From Bacillota bacterium (GTDB lineage Bacteria; Bacillota; Clostridia; Christensenellales; CAG-138): DNA of 64,000 bases. The translations under genes were made by a program, and so were the position numbers. Below, in pieces: positions 43,851 to 52,367 of this stretch. The stretch covers positions 1-64,000 of the forward strand of contig JAEYCM010000042.1 in the NCBI GenBank assembly GCA_023455425.1, written 5' to 3'. Below the pieces are notes generated by a model. It was not told where the DNA came from. It saw only the letters and a list, made by a program, of their open reading frames with translations, and searched no databases. Positions within the stretch are counted from its first letter, which is position 1; every line of letters starts with the position of its first letter.

Positions 43851-43879
43851 TTGCCCGCCTGCCGCCAAGTTACTATAAT
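43851..43879 (+). promoter_or_regulatory. Promoter of the decayed glycerate kinase gene
   Basis: TTGCCC (43851-43856), 17 bases, TATAAT (43874-43879). A leader hairpin GCCGGGA / TCCCGGC (43899-43916) follows before the GAGGTG ribosome site, so transcription signals look intact although the gene is broken. Confidence 0.6.
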
Positions 43880-43932
43880 GAATGAAAACAGAATTGATGC
43901 CGGGACGATTCCCGGCCATTATGAGGTGCGCT

Positions 43933-44641
43933 ATGAAAGTTGTGGTGGCCATCGATTCGTTCAAAGGCAGCCTGACCTCCATGCGGGCGGTCAGCGCCGC
44001 GCGGGAGGGAATTTTACGCGCTGTTCCCGATGCGGACGTGGTGGCGGAGAGGGTACCGTGGACGCGCTGGTGGACGGTTTGGGCGGCGAACTGTTACAGC
44101 CCGGGTGACGGGGCCGCTTGGCGAGCCGGTGGAATGCGCGTATGGAATACTTCCCGATCAGGGTATGGCCATTCTGGAAATTGCGGGCTGCTGCGGCCTC
44201 ACATTGGTGCCTGAGGATCAGCGCGACCCGAGGCGCACCACGACATACGGCCTGGGCGAGCTTATACGCCACACGATGGGCCGGGGCTGCCGGGCGTTTT
44301 TGATCGGTATCGGCGGCAGCGCCACCAACAACGCAGGCCTGGGCATGCTGACAGCCCTCGGCTTCCGTTTTTTCACGCAAAGCGGGGAGCGTTCGGGCAT
44401 TTCCGGCGACGCGCTGCAGCCGGTGCGGCAAAGCTTGCAAAGCAATGCGGCGCTTATACCCTTGCGTTTCGGGCGCAACCGCGGACGACGCGGCGGAGGT
44501 CAACGGTCCGGCATTGACGCTTATTTCGCCATCCCGCAGGGTCCGCTTACGCTCCAAGAGGCGATGGAGCCCGGCCGCGCCTACAAAAACCTTTCTTCCC
44601 GCGTGGAACAGGTGTTCCGCGTCATCGCCCTAAGAAAATAG
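43933..44641 (+). pseudogene. Glycerate kinase remnant (frameshifts and internal deletion)
   Basis: Pieces of a GlxK/GarK-type glycerate kinase lie in different frames. From the ATG: MKVVVAIDSFKGSLTSMRAV in frame 1. Then GGEGTVDALVDGLGGEL in a second frame (about 44042-44095). Then TVTARVTGPLGEPVECAYGI and RTTTYGLGELIRHTMGRGC, LIGIGGSATNNAGLGMLTALGFRF in a third. After that, homology jumps to the C-terminal SGATADDAAEVNG (another frame) and IDAYFAIPQGPLTLQEAMEPG. At least three frame changes and loss of the middle (roughly 130 or more residues; the family is about 380 long) make it non-functional. It would have phosphorylated D-glycerate. Confidence 0.85.
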
Positions 44642-44654
44642 CGGGCCGCATATT

Positions 44655-45614
44655 TTATTTCTCTTCCCAAGAGGCTGCAAGCCCGTTTTCCGGTTCCCGG
44701 GCGATTGGCGGCTTTTCTTTTTCCCCGATCAGCAGCATGCTGATAAAAATCAGCGCGCCCCCGGCGCACTGCGCGATCCCCAGCGTTTCCCCAAACAGCA
44801 GCATGGACAACAGCACCGAGGTCAGCGGCATCATGCCCGAACACGCCGCAGCCGTATATGCGTTACAGCGCCTGACCCCCGCATAAAAGAGCCCATAGGA
44901 CAGCGCCGTTACAACCAGCCCGTACCAGGCAAGCGCAAGCCATTCCACAGGGCCGGATACTAAAAGCGGGCGGAACGGACGCTCCAGCGCCGCCGGTATG
45001 ACGCACAAAAGAAACGCAACGAACGAAACCAGCAGCGTTTGCGCCATGGGATCAATCTGCGCTTTTTGCGCCTGCGCGAGCTGATGCTTTCGGGATAAGG
45101 CCTGAAACAGGGCTTCGCTTGCCGCGGCGCAGAGAACCAGGACATTTCCCCAGAAATGATGGATGGAAAAACTTCCCTCCGTCAGGTTTACCCCCTGTAG
45201 CAGCACGACCCCCGCCACGGTGCAGCAAATCCCAAGCAACGATTTCTTTATTAGCCGTTCCCGGACGAAAAGATAGGCCAGCAATGCAGTAATGGCCGGA
45301 GTTGCCCCGGTAAGGATGCCTGCCTCAATGGTGCTTGTGTTCTGTACGCCAAAGAGCAGAAAAACACGGAACAGGAATATGCCGAACACCGCCTGCAGTA
45401 CGAGCATCCTCCAATCCGCAACCGAAAGCGCCCGTACTGCCCGCACGAGCTTTTTCCAGTAAAACGGCGTCAAACACACAAGCAGCAGCCCGAGTCCTGC
45501 GGCGGCAATCGTAAAGCTGCCCAGCTTCTCTAATAAAATCCGCGCGGTCACCACCGAAGTCCCGGCGAAAAGGAACCCCAAAATCAAGAATAGCTTCCCT
45601 TGGAATTGTTTCAT
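44655..45614 (-). CDS. EamA/DMT-family transporter
   Basis: 319 residues (start at 45614; a longer frame runs into the promoter). Ten predicted helices in two EamA repeats, for example GVQNTSTIEAGILTGATPAITALLAYLFVRERL in the first half and GLFYAGVRRCNAYTAAACSGMMPLTSVLLSMLLFGETLG in the second, both typical of drug/metabolite transporters. Divergent from a MocR-type regulator, the usual pairing for transporters under MocR control. Exports or imports a small metabolite; identity unknown. Confidence 0.9.
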   Translation of the reverse strand: MKQFQGKLFLILGFLFAGTSVVTARILLEKLGSFTIAAAGLGLLLVCLTPFYWKKLVRAVRALSVADWRMLVLQAVFGIFLFRVFLLFGVQNTSTIEAGILTGATPAITALLAYLFVRERLIKKSLLGICCTVAGVVLLQGVNLTEGSFSIHHFWGNVLVLCAAASEALFQALSRKHQLAQAQKAQIDPMAQTLLVSFVAFLLCVIPAALERPFRPLLVSGPVEWLALAWYGLVVTALSYGLFYAGVRRCNAYTAAACSGMMPLTSVLLSMLLFGETLGIAQCAGGALIFISMLLIGEKEKPPIAREPENGLAASWEEK

Positions 45615-45645
45615 ATTTTCCCCCGCTGTCCCAAAGAATGCTACC

Positions 45646-45702
45646 ATTATATCCGCACAACTGGTATAGTTGAAGTGCCGGTTTTTATGGTAATTTACCA
45701 GT
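45646..45702. promoter_or_regulatory. Divergent control region of the DMT and MocR genes
   Basis: Leftward promoter TTCAAC (45669-45674), 17 bases, TATAAT (45646-45651) for the transporter. An inverted repeat ACTGGTA (45660-45666) / TACCAGT (45696-45702) with 29 bases between straddles its -35 box, and a further TGGTA lies in direct orientation at 45688-45692. Likely MocR-binding half-sites. Confidence 0.6.
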
Positions 45703-45717
45703 CCAGCAGGAGGGGTT

Positions 45718-47112
45718 ATGTGGGGCATTACACTGGAGCCAAATAGCGCGGTCAGTCTGGCGCGCCAGATATTCCTCGGTTTTCAGGAGCGCATTATAAC
45801 GGGGCAGCTTCAGGCAGGGGAGGCGCTGCCGTCCACGCGGGCGCTTTGCAAAGAGCTTGGCGTATCCCGCAATACGGTGTGCGAGGCGTACGATATGCTT
45901 TTGACGGAAGGGTTCCTCATCAGCCGTCAGGGCGCGCCCACGCGCGTTGCGCAAGGGCTTACGATCCGGCGTGTGGAACAAAAGAACCTGCCCGCGCAGG
46001 CAACGCCGGATCATCCGCCTGTTGCATGGGATTTTCGGACCGGCCAGCCCGATCTTTCCCTGTTCCCATGGCAGCAATGGAGCCATGCGCTGCGTTCCGC
46101 CGCGGATACGCTCTCCGTTCAGGAATTGGGATATCGCAGCCCCAAAGGATACGCGCCGCTTTGCGCGGAACTTGCAGACTGGCTGCTGCGCAGAAGGGGC
46201 ATGGCGGTGGACCCCGCGGATGTGTTTATCACGGCGGGGGCAACGCAGGCGCTCCACTTGCTTGTAGACCTGCTGCGCCGGGACGGCTGCGCCTTCGCCA
46301 TCGAAACCCCCTCCCACCCCGGCATCCATACGATGCTGCTGGATAAGGGGTACCCCATCCACCCCATGCCCGTAGACGGACAGGGAGCGGATAGCTCTTC
46401 CCTGGAAGGGACGACAATCTCCGCGGCGTATGTCACGCCCTCCCACCAATTCCCGCTGGGCGGGATTTTACCCGCTTCCCGCCGCGCGGAACTGCTGCGT
46501 CTCGCAAAAGAGGGTGGTTTTCTCATCATGGAAGATGACTACGACAGCGAATTCCGGTATGCCGGCGCGCCCGTCAGCCCCATCTACTGCATGGACCCTT
46601 CCCATGTGGCTTATGTAGGCACGTTTTCTAAGACACTGTTTCCTGCGCTGCGGCTGGGGTTTGTGGTGCTGCCCAAGGCGTTCCACAACCAGTTCCTGCA
46701 TCTGAGAACGTATCTGGACGTACAAAGCCCCATACTGGAACAGGCGGCTTTGGCGGAATTTTTGCGCACCCGGAAAATGGACCGGCATGTGCAGCACATG
46801 CGGCGGGTCTATGGGGAACGAAGAGATGTCCTTCTGCGCTCCATAGAACGCGCATTTGGTTCATCTGCCCGCTGTTGGGGAGACGCTTCGGGGCTGCATG
46901 TGGCGCTGCAGGTAGCAGGCATGGAATTCGGGGAGGCCTTTATAACGGCAAGCAGGAAAGCCGGTATCCGGGTAAACCCGCTTTGGAAATATTGCGGGCT
47001 GGCGTATGGCCACCGGGATAAACTGCTGCTTGGGTATGCGCACTTAACGCCCGACCAGATTGAGCCGGGCGTCGCGGCGCTGCGGCGGGTGATTAAGGAA
47101 TGCGTCACATAA
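45718..47112 (+). CDS. MocR-family regulator (GntR HTH fused to PLP aminotransferase-like domain)
   Basis: 464 residues. GntR-type winged helix at 1-75 (FQERIITGQLQAGEALPSTRALCKELGVSRNTVCEAYDMLLTEGFL). A class I aminotransferase-like domain binding PLP follows, with the Schiff-base Lys in YVGTFSKTLFPALRLGF (about residue 305) and ITAGATQALHLLVDLL, MEDDYDSEFRY. These regulators sense PLP or amines and control divergent transporter or PLP-salvage genes. AGGAGG precedes the start. The divergent DMT gene is the likely target. Confidence 0.93.
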   Translation: MWGITLEPNSAVSLARQIFLGFQERIITGQLQAGEALPSTRALCKELGVSRNTVCEAYDMLLTEGFLISRQGAPTRVAQGLTIRRVEQKNLPAQATPDHPPVAWDFRTGQPDLSLFPWQQWSHALRSAADTLSVQELGYRSPKGYAPLCAELADWLLRRRGMAVDPADVFITAGATQALHLLVDLLRRDGCAFAIETPSHPGIHTMLLDKGYPIHPMPVDGQGADSSSLEGTTISAAYVTPSHQFPLGGILPASRRAELLRLAKEGGFLIMEDDYDSEFRYAGAPVSPIYCMDPSHVAYVGTFSKTLFPALRLGFVVLPKAFHNQFLHLRTYLDVQSPILEQAALAEFLRTRKMDRHVQHMRRVYGERRDVLLRSIERAFGSSARCWGDASGLHVALQVAGMEFGEAFITASRKAGIRVNPLWKYCGLAYGHRDKLLLGYAHLTPDQIEPGVAALRRVIKECVT

Positions 47113-47144
47113 AAAAACGACTTATTGAAGGCCCAAACCTCCGG

Positions 47145-47199
47145 TTGGGGCCGTAACGGCCCTAAACACATTTCGGAAGCGCCCAATCGGGCGTTTCCG
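47145..47199 (+). repeat. Modular hairpin element, copy 3 (A-C, truncated)
   Basis: A 47145-47165 (TTGGGGCCGT / ACGGCCCTAA, one mismatch) and C 47174-47199 (CGGAAGCGCCC / GGGCGTTTCCG, one G-U). Preceded by a remnant CCCAAACCTCC like the linker after block B in copy 4. D and second B are missing. Lies between convergent MocR and hydrolase genes. Confidence 0.75.
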
Positions 47200-47231
47200 G
47201 GAAAAAGGATGTCTTTTCTTTAGCTGGCCTC

Positions 47232-48302
47232 TTATTCCGCAGGCAATGTATCCAAAAACTCCAGCATGATGTTTGTGAACTCTTTTGGTTTTTCGTAATG
47301 GACGCCGTGCCCGGATGTTACATCCACCAGCTTGTTGCCCGGTATCAGTTCGTGGGCGCGCTGCGCGTCCTCCCCGCTCATGGCGGCAAGAAGCACGCCG
47401 TCTTTCGAATAGCTCCAGCTTGCGTGGATCAATACGGACGGGCAGCGGATGTTTGCGAGCGTTTCGGCCTGGTCGTACCCGGTTAGCCATCTATCGTCGT
47501 AGAAGGTATCCCCAAAGCGGAGGTCGTAACCGCCTGCGAGCAGGTCAAACGCGCGGTTCATGGACGGCGGCAGGAAGAATATCCGCAAGCGTTTGCCCGG
47601 ATTCTTATCCAGATACGAGTAAGCATATCGTTTGATGCCGTTCCACGACTCGCCGAAGAAGTTTTGAAGATACGTGTTTTCCAGATAAAAGCGGATATAA
47701 TCCGTCTCTTTGTCCTGGTTCAAAAAGCGGTGTATTGGTTCAAAATTGTCCAGCCACGCAAAGGAGGTTTCGCGCCGTCCGGCTTCCGTGGAGAAAAACG
47801 GAGGGTCTTCAAGCACAATGCCCCGCACGTTTTCCGGCGAATGTGCGGCAAGCCACGCTGTCAGCAAACCCCCGGACGAATGGCCGGATACGATAGCAGG
47901 CGAGCCGATTACCTGTTCGATAAACCAGATAAAGTCGTCTCCCATTGCGGCAGCCGAATATTTTACCGGGTCCTTGCTGGAGCCGCCATGCCCGTGGCAA
48001 TCCACCGCGAAGATATGAAAGCGTTTAGAAAGGTCGGGAAGCACCTTCACATAGTCCTCCCAACTGGTCATCTGGCCATGGATCAAAAGAAGCGGCGGCC
48101 CGTTATTTGGCCCTTCGCCATAGTTCAAAACGGTACCGTCGGGCAATAGGGCCTGCTTTTCTATAAAACCGGCGTCGCTTAACCGCTTTTGTGTACCCTT
48201 GTCGTAATTCATGTTGTTATAGACATAGGCTGCCGCCGCAATGACCAACAGAAGCAGCAGCCCGCCAAGCGCAAGCAGCATGATGTTTAACATCTTTTTC
48301 AC
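47232..48302 (-). CDS. Membrane-anchored alpha/beta hydrolase
   Basis: GTG start overlapping the AbrB gene stop (GTGA, 4 bases). 356 residues. One N-terminal membrane helix (MLLALGGLLLLLVIAAAAYVY). The alpha/beta hydrolase fold has HG in LLLIHGQMTSWEDYVKVLPDL, nucleophile Ser in VSGHSSGGLLTAWLA, and His in VTSGHGVHYEKPKEF. Related to epoxide hydrolase/haloalkane dehalogenase-like esterases. Probably on the outer face of the membrane or cytoplasmic, depending on helix orientation. Second gene of a two-gene operon with the AbrB-like gene. Confidence 0.88.
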   Translation of the reverse strand: MKKMLNIMLLALGGLLLLLVIAAAAYVYNNMNYDKGTQKRLSDAGFIEKQALLPDGTVLNYGEGPNNGPPLLLIHGQMTSWEDYVKVLPDLSKRFHIFAVDCHGHGGSSKDPVKYSAAAMGDDFIWFIEQVIGSPAIVSGHSSGGLLTAWLAAHSPENVRGIVLEDPPFFSTEAGRRETSFAWLDNFEPIHRFLNQDKETDYIRFYLENTYLQNFFGESWNGIKRYAYSYLDKNPGKRLRIFFLPPSMNRAFDLLAGGYDLRFGDTFYDDRWLTGYDQAETLANIRCPSVLIHASWSYSKDGVLLAAMSGEDAQRAHELIPGNKLVDVTSGHGVHYEKPKEFTNIMLEFLDTLPAE

Positions 48303-48622
48303 TCCCGCCCTTCCTCCGCGGCCTGCTTTGCCGCCTTCACAGCCTGCGCAAAGCGCAACCCATCCTCTTTTTCCTTGGATGGGTTAGAGTCCTCCGCCGC
48401 GCGCAGAAAAATCTCATCCGCAATCTTATCAAAATAATCCTGCCGCTGTATGGCGATGCCCCGGTTGACGTCCGCAAGCAGCAGCAGCGTATCCCCTGGG
48501 CGGATGCCGAACATATCCCGCGCTTCCTTGGGAATAACGATCTGCCCTTTCGGCCCCACCTTGACGGAACTCATGTACTTGCCAAATTCCTGGGCAGCGC
48601 CTTCCCTGTTTTGACCCGCCAT
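48299..48622 (-). CDS. AbrB/SpoVT-type swapped-hairpin DNA-binding protein
   Basis: 107 residues. VGPKGQIVIPKEARDMFGIRPGDTLLLLAD (about residues 21-50) is the AbrB/MazE beta-hairpin DNA-binding domain; the C-terminal part is charged (Lys/Glu-rich). Could be a transition-state-like regulator or an antitoxin-like autoregulator, but the coupled gene is a hydrolase and not a toxin. Promoter at 48664-48692 is directly upstream. Confidence 0.9.
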   Translation of the reverse strand: MAGQNREGAAQEFGKYMSSVKVGPKGQIVIPKEARDMFGIRPGDTLLLLADVNRGIAIQRQDYFDKIADEIFLRAAEDSNPSKEKEDGLRFAQAVKAAKQAAEEGRE

Positions 48623-48663
48623 TAATTTACTCCTTATTTTATTTTGTATAACTAGTATAACTT

Positions 48664-48692
48664 ATTATACCTCATTTTATACGGCAAATCAA
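48664..48692 (-). promoter_or_regulatory. Promoter of the AbrB-hydrolase operon
   Basis: Leftward TTGATT (48687-48692), 17 bases, TATAAT (48664-48669), 42 bases before the AbrB start. Confidence 0.65.
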
Positions 48693-48715
48693 GCACGCTG
48701 CTTTTCTGAAAATAC

Positions 48716-48758
48716 AAAAATACTGCCGACAGCATCCGTCAGGATCATATCGGCAGTA
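48716..48758 (-). terminator. Rho-independent terminator after the MarR-GNAT gene
   Basis: Leftward strand arms TACTGCCGA / TCGGCAGTA (48721-48758) followed by TTTTTG, 22 bases after the stop of the 48780 gene. Confidence 0.75.
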
Positions 48759-48779
48759 CCTGTTGATCACAAAAGGCAT

Positions 48780-49691
48780 TTAGATCGAAAGCGCAAGCTC
48801 CCACCGTTCCTCAGTGACGCCGCTGCCCCATTCCATGTTTTCATGCGTATGTGTTCGCACAAACCCATTTTTTGCATAGATGTGCCGGGCTGCCTCCAAG
48901 ACGCTTATGGTTTCAAGAAAAACAGACCGGTACCCTTTCTGCCTGCAAAACGCCAGCGCCCTGACGACCAGCGCGTTCCCCAACCCTTGCCCCCGCGCTT
49001 CCGGTTCGAGCAAGAAGTACCGAAGCTGCGCAATATCCTCCCCCGCCCGCACGATGGCGATGCTTCCAACCGGGCGTCCATCTTGCTCCGCGATCAGCAT
49101 GCATTCCTTCTCACCGTCAAACTTTTGCGCAAACTGCCGAACGCTTTTTTCCACATACGCCTCAAACACAGGAGAAAGACCGTATTCCTCCGCATACAGA
49201 GCCTGATGCTGGGCTATGACGTATGGGATGTCCTCCAGCGTGAAATCACGGATGCTCGCTTTTTGCAGCGCGTCGGATAGCTTGGACTGAATGACGGTCA
49301 TCGCACGCGTCAGTTCCATCATGGCAGTTTCATCAAGCGGCGCAGTCAGCTTCGCCAGCTGCTCCTCCGACTTCCTGTTGAGGTTCCGTGCCGCTTCCAT
49401 ACCCGCCCGCGTCAGCCGGATTTCGTAGATTCGGCTGTCCTTTTGGGAAATTCCCCTGGTAATAAGCCCTTTGCGTGCAAAGTCTTTGAGCACCCGGCTC
49501 ATATAGCCCCGATCGATGTTGAGCCTTGCCGAGAGCTGGTTGGCCGAGCAGGGATTGGTTTTGCCGATCTCGTATAGAATGCGGGCCTCGGTCAGGGAAT
49601 ACCCGGAGTCTAAAATCGATTGGTTCAGTAACCCCAGAACATTGGTGTAAAAGCGGTTGAAGCGGCGAATTTGCGTGATGCTGTCCGGCAT
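48780..49691 (-). CDS. MarR-GNAT fusion regulator/acetyltransferase
   Basis: 303 residues. N-terminal MarR winged helix (about 1-140: SLTEARILYEIGKTNPCSANQLSARLNIDRGYMSRVLKDFARKGLI) fused to a C-terminal GNAT domain (about 145-300: YFLLEPEARGQGLGNALVVRALAFCRQKGYRSVFLETI with the R-G-x-G-L-G acetyl-CoA loop). This two-domain layout is a known but uncommon family. AGGAGG before the start. An inverted repeat covering its own promoter (49708-49765) points to autoregulation. Substrate unknown. Confidence 0.93.
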   Translation of the reverse strand: MPDSITQIRRFNRFYTNVLGLLNQSILDSGYSLTEARILYEIGKTNPCSANQLSARLNIDRGYMSRVLKDFARKGLITRGISQKDSRIYEIRLTRAGMEAARNLNRKSEEQLAKLTAPLDETAMMELTRAMTVIQSKLSDALQKASIRDFTLEDIPYVIAQHQALYAEEYGLSPVFEAYVEKSVRQFAQKFDGEKECMLIAEQDGRPVGSIAIVRAGEDIAQLRYFLLEPEARGQGLGNALVVRALAFCRQKGYRSVFLETISVLEAARHIYAKNGFVRTHTHENMEWGSGVTEERWELALSI

Positions 49692-49707
49692 GTTCTTTAC
49701 CTCCTAA

Positions 49708-49765
49708 AATAGTTGACTTTGTCCACAAATAACATACACCCAATTTGTAGACTGAGTCAACTATT
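49708..49765 (-). promoter_or_regulatory. MarR-GNAT promoter inside a long inverted repeat
   Basis: 22-base arms at 49708-49729 and 49744-49765 match at 19 of 22 positions (AATAGTTGAC...GTC...ACAAA and its complement), 14 bases apart. Leftward -35 TTGACT (49755-49760) and -10 TATGTT (spacing 18) lie in and between the arms. Each arm also contains GTTGACT. Confidence 0.7.
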
Positions 49766-49774
49766 TTCCCAGAA

Positions 49775-49802
49775 TAAAAAGGCACCGACCATAGGCCGGT
49801 GC
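49775..49802 (-). terminator. Rho-independent terminator of the aminotransferase operon
   Basis: Leftward hairpin GCACCG / CGGTGC (49782-49802) followed by CTTTTTATT. It ends the DUF819-reductase-aminotransferase transcript, which would first run through repeat copy 4. Confidence 0.8.
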
Positions 49803-49820
49803 AGATCGTCAAAAAATGCG

Positions 49821-49903
49821 TTGGAGGCTCTGCCTCCAAACCTCCATTTAGGACCGTCGGCCTTAAAAACCCATTTCTCGGAAGCACCTGTAAGGTGCTT
49901 CCG
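49821..49903 (+). repeat. Modular hairpin element, copy 4 (B-A-C)
   Basis: B 49821-49839 (TTGGAGGC / GCCTCCAA, loop TCT), degenerate A 49847-49867 (TTTAGGaCCG / CGGcCTTAAA), C 49879-49903 (CGGAAGCACCT / AGGTGCTTCCG, perfect 11 bp). D and the last B are missing. Confidence 0.8.
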
Positions 49904-49980
49904 GGTGAGAATTTATAACGAATGCGCCTTTAAACAAGAATCTTGCTCTCAAAAAGAGCAGGCGCGGAATGATCTTGGCC

Positions 49981-51327
49981 CTATTTCCCCGCCATCTGCA
50001 ACGCGGTCCCTACGGCGGCGTCGAACAATTTTAAAACCTCGTCCGCCTCGCCCGCATTTATGACAAGCGGCGGCTTGATCTTGAGCACGTTCAACCGGTA
50101 GCCCGCCTCGCCCAATATGAGACCCATGGAAAGCGCAACCGCCTTCACCGTCTGGGCCAAACGCAGCGCGGGCTCCTTGGTGGCCGGGCTCTCCACGAAC
50201 TCGATGCCGATATGCAGGCCCACCTGCCGCACATCGCCGATGCAGGGATATTTCTTTTGCAGCTCCGCAAGCCCCGCGGCCAAACGCGCGCCCATTGCGT
50301 TGACGTTTTCAAGAATATGATCCCGCTCAATGATTTCAAGCTGTTTGAGCGCGGCGACCTGCGCGATGCTGTTGTTGGAGAACGTATGGATATCCTCGCC
50401 CAAAGGCCCGAACCCTTCCACCCGGTCGTGCACAATGATGGCGGCGATGGGAAGCCCCGCGCCAAGCGCCTTGCCCATGCAGATGATGTCGGGCTCCACC
50501 TCGTACTTGTTGGAGGCAAAATAATCGCCGATGCGGCAGAAGGTCTGCATTTCGTCGAATATCAGAAGCGCGCCGAACTCATCGCACAGTTGCCGCAGCC
50601 CCTCCAAATACCGCTTGGGCATGGGGATCTGCCCGCCGCTTGCCTGCAGCGGTTCCACAATAATACCCGCCACCGGACCGCTCACGCCTGAACGCATGGT
50701 TTCCCTCGCCACCTTCAGGCAGTAATCCACACAGTCCTCAGGGTTATCGGTATCCGTCCAGCGGTACAGGTATGGATTGGGCACGCGGATGAATACGTCG
50801 TTCAATACGCTCAAAAAGCCGTTGAACCCGGTGAATATGCCCGCCGCCTTGGTGGAGATCCAGGAAGCGGCGCCCGTAGTGAGCGAGGTACCGTGGTAGC
50901 CGTCCTGCAGGCTGATAAATTTGCGCGCGCCTTTGACGTGCTTGACGGCAAGCTTCATGGCGGCCTCGATAGCGGCGCTGCCGCCCACGGTAAACATCAC
51001 GCGGTTGAGGTGTTTGGGCGCGAGCTCCGTAAGCCGCTTTGCAAGCGCGTAGCGCGGACGGCTGTCGCTGTTTTGGTTCAGGTGGCCGAGCATCCCCATG
51101 TGGGCCGAGACCGCGTCGCGGATTTCCGCGTTCCCGTGGCCCAGGTACAGCGCCCATCCCTGGGAGGTGCAGTCGATGTAGCTTTTGCCCTGCAGATCAT
51201 AGAGGCGCACGCCGCTGCCGCGTTCAAAGCAGACGCCGTGCTGGCCGCTGCCCAGCATGACGTAGTTGTTATATTCCGTAAGCGTTTCAGGGGTCACGGC
51301 GTTGATGGCTTCTAGCGTTTTATCCAT
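49981..51327 (-). CDS. Class III PLP-dependent aminotransferase
   Basis: Start set at 51327 (MDKTLEAINAV), which is correctly spaced from AAAGGA; the ATG at 51333 is too close. 448 residues. Motifs: GGSAAIEAAMKLAVKH, LQDGYHGTS, LLIFDEMQTFCRIGDYFAS and the Schiff-base Lys in CMGKALGAGLP (about residue 277). These match the ornithine/acetylornithine/4-aminobutyrate and 2,2-dialkylglycine group. The donor amine is unknown. Last gene of an operon with a DUF819 membrane protein and a ketopantoate-reductase-like protein, so it may act on an imported amino acid or amine. Confidence 0.92.
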   Translation of the reverse strand: MDKTLEAINAVTPETLTEYNNYVMLGSGQHGVCFERGSGVRLYDLQGKSYIDCTSQGWALYLGHGNAEIRDAVSAHMGMLGHLNQNSDSRPRYALAKRLTELAPKHLNRVMFTVGGSAAIEAAMKLAVKHVKGARKFISLQDGYHGTSLTTGAASWISTKAAGIFTGFNGFLSVLNDVFIRVPNPYLYRWTDTDNPEDCVDYCLKVARETMRSGVSGPVAGIIVEPLQASGGQIPMPKRYLEGLRQLCDEFGALLIFDEMQTFCRIGDYFASNKYEVEPDIICMGKALGAGLPIAAIIVHDRVEGFGPLGEDIHTFSNNSIAQVAALKQLEIIERDHILENVNAMGARLAAGLAELQKKYPCIGDVRQVGLHIGIEFVESPATKEPALRLAQTVKAVALSMGLILGEAGYRLNVLKIKPPLVINAGEADEVLKLFDAAVGTALQMAGK

Positions 51328-51346
51328 ATCCATTTCCTTTCGTATG

Positions 51347-52357
51347 TCAGCCTTTTAGGGCTTCTGTAATATTGTTCGGGGAGATCGCGCGTCCCTCGGC
51401 CTCAATCTCGCGGATAATGCGCACCACGGCGCTGTTGACGGGGGTATGTATCCCCAATTCCTCGCCTTTCCGGGCGATCCAACCGTTTAAAGTATCCACC
51501 TCTGTTTTGCCGCCGCGCAACAGGGAGGTCAGCGAGGACGAACGGAGTTTCCAGTATTTAAGCCCCACGATGAGCAGCGTGGCATGCCTGCACATCCGGT
51601 CCCATACTCCATTTCCTTTTAAAAACCGGTAGTAATTGAGCTTTCCGCCAAACGGGGGCACCTGGATATTCATGGCATCCGCCACCCGCATATCCTCGCG
51701 CACGATTTCTATAAAGAACCGCCGCGCGTCCGGGCGCAGCAGCATCTTCCCGAGCGTTTCCCCCGCCATGGCCCCGCCGCAAGTGATGCCGGAATTGATG
51801 ATAAGTTTTGCGAACATGGCGGAAAGATACGCCTCTGTCAGTTCCGTGGGCGCCATATGGGAAAGCGCTTTTTGAATGGGGAGCAACCGCGCGTCGCTTC
51901 CGCCGCGCATCATGCCCAAAATAAAGCCGCCTTCCCCGGTAAGCTCCATATGCGTATCCGCATGCATGGTACAGCTCCAGGTTACGATCGCGCCCGCGGC
52001 GCGCTCTTCCCCCACGGCATCCGTTAAAATTTCGGTGCAGATTCCGTTTTGCAGCGCCACCACCAGGGCTTCGGGCGCAAGATACGGAAGTACGTTTGTT
52101 GCCGCACCGGCGAGATCGTATGCTTTGGTGGCGATGAGGCAGCAATCGTACCTGCCCGAAAGCTCCTTTATGCTGCTCACCGCGTGGAGCAGCACCGTGT
52201 GCGCGCCGCGCTTTCCCGTAATGCGGAGCCCTTCCTCGCGTATGGCGTTTGCCGCGGTCTCCCTGCGGCAGATGAGCGTCACATCCATGCCCGCCATCGC
52301 CATATAGGCGGCTGTTACGGCGCCGATTGCCCCTGCGCCGATGATGACAATGCGCAT
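51347..52357 (-). CDS. Ketopantoate reductase family (ApbA/PanE-like) dehydrogenase
   Basis: 336 residues. NADP motif VIIGAGAIGAVTAAYMAMAG at the N-terminus, KAYDLAGAATNVLPYLAPEALVVALQNG (conserved Lys/Asn-Gly block), and the second domain with KLIINSGITCGGAMAGETLGKML (conserved Lys-x3-Asn). Family members reduce 2-dehydropantoate or related 2-keto acids. In this operon, between a membrane protein and an aminotransferase, an amino-acid-derived 2-keto acid is more likely than pantothenate synthesis (inference). GGAGGGGG before the ATG. Confidence 0.9.
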   Translation of the reverse strand: MRIVIIGAGAIGAVTAAYMAMAGMDVTLICRRETAANAIREEGLRITGKRGAHTVLLHAVSSIKELSGRYDCCLIATKAYDLAGAATNVLPYLAPEALVVALQNGICTEILTDAVGEERAAGAIVTWSCTMHADTHMELTGEGGFILGMMRGGSDARLLPIQKALSHMAPTELTEAYLSAMFAKLIINSGITCGGAMAGETLGKMLLRPDARRFFIEIVREDMRVADAMNIQVPPFGGKLNYYRFLKGNGVWDRMCRHATLLIVGLKYWKLRSSSLTSLLRGGKTEVDTLNGWIARKGEELGIHTPVNSAVVRIIREIEAEGRAISPNNITEALKG

Positions 52358-52367
52358 AGACCCCCTC

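Noticed and set aside
43435..43878. Gly/Val-repeat open frame opposite the Ig-like lipoprotein
   Set aside because: The GVGVG repeats are only the reverse reading of the Pro/Thr stalk codons.
43933..44641. Programmed frameshift in glycerate kinase
   Set aside because: More than one frame change plus loss of the middle of the gene; no slippery site seen. Decay is the simpler reading.
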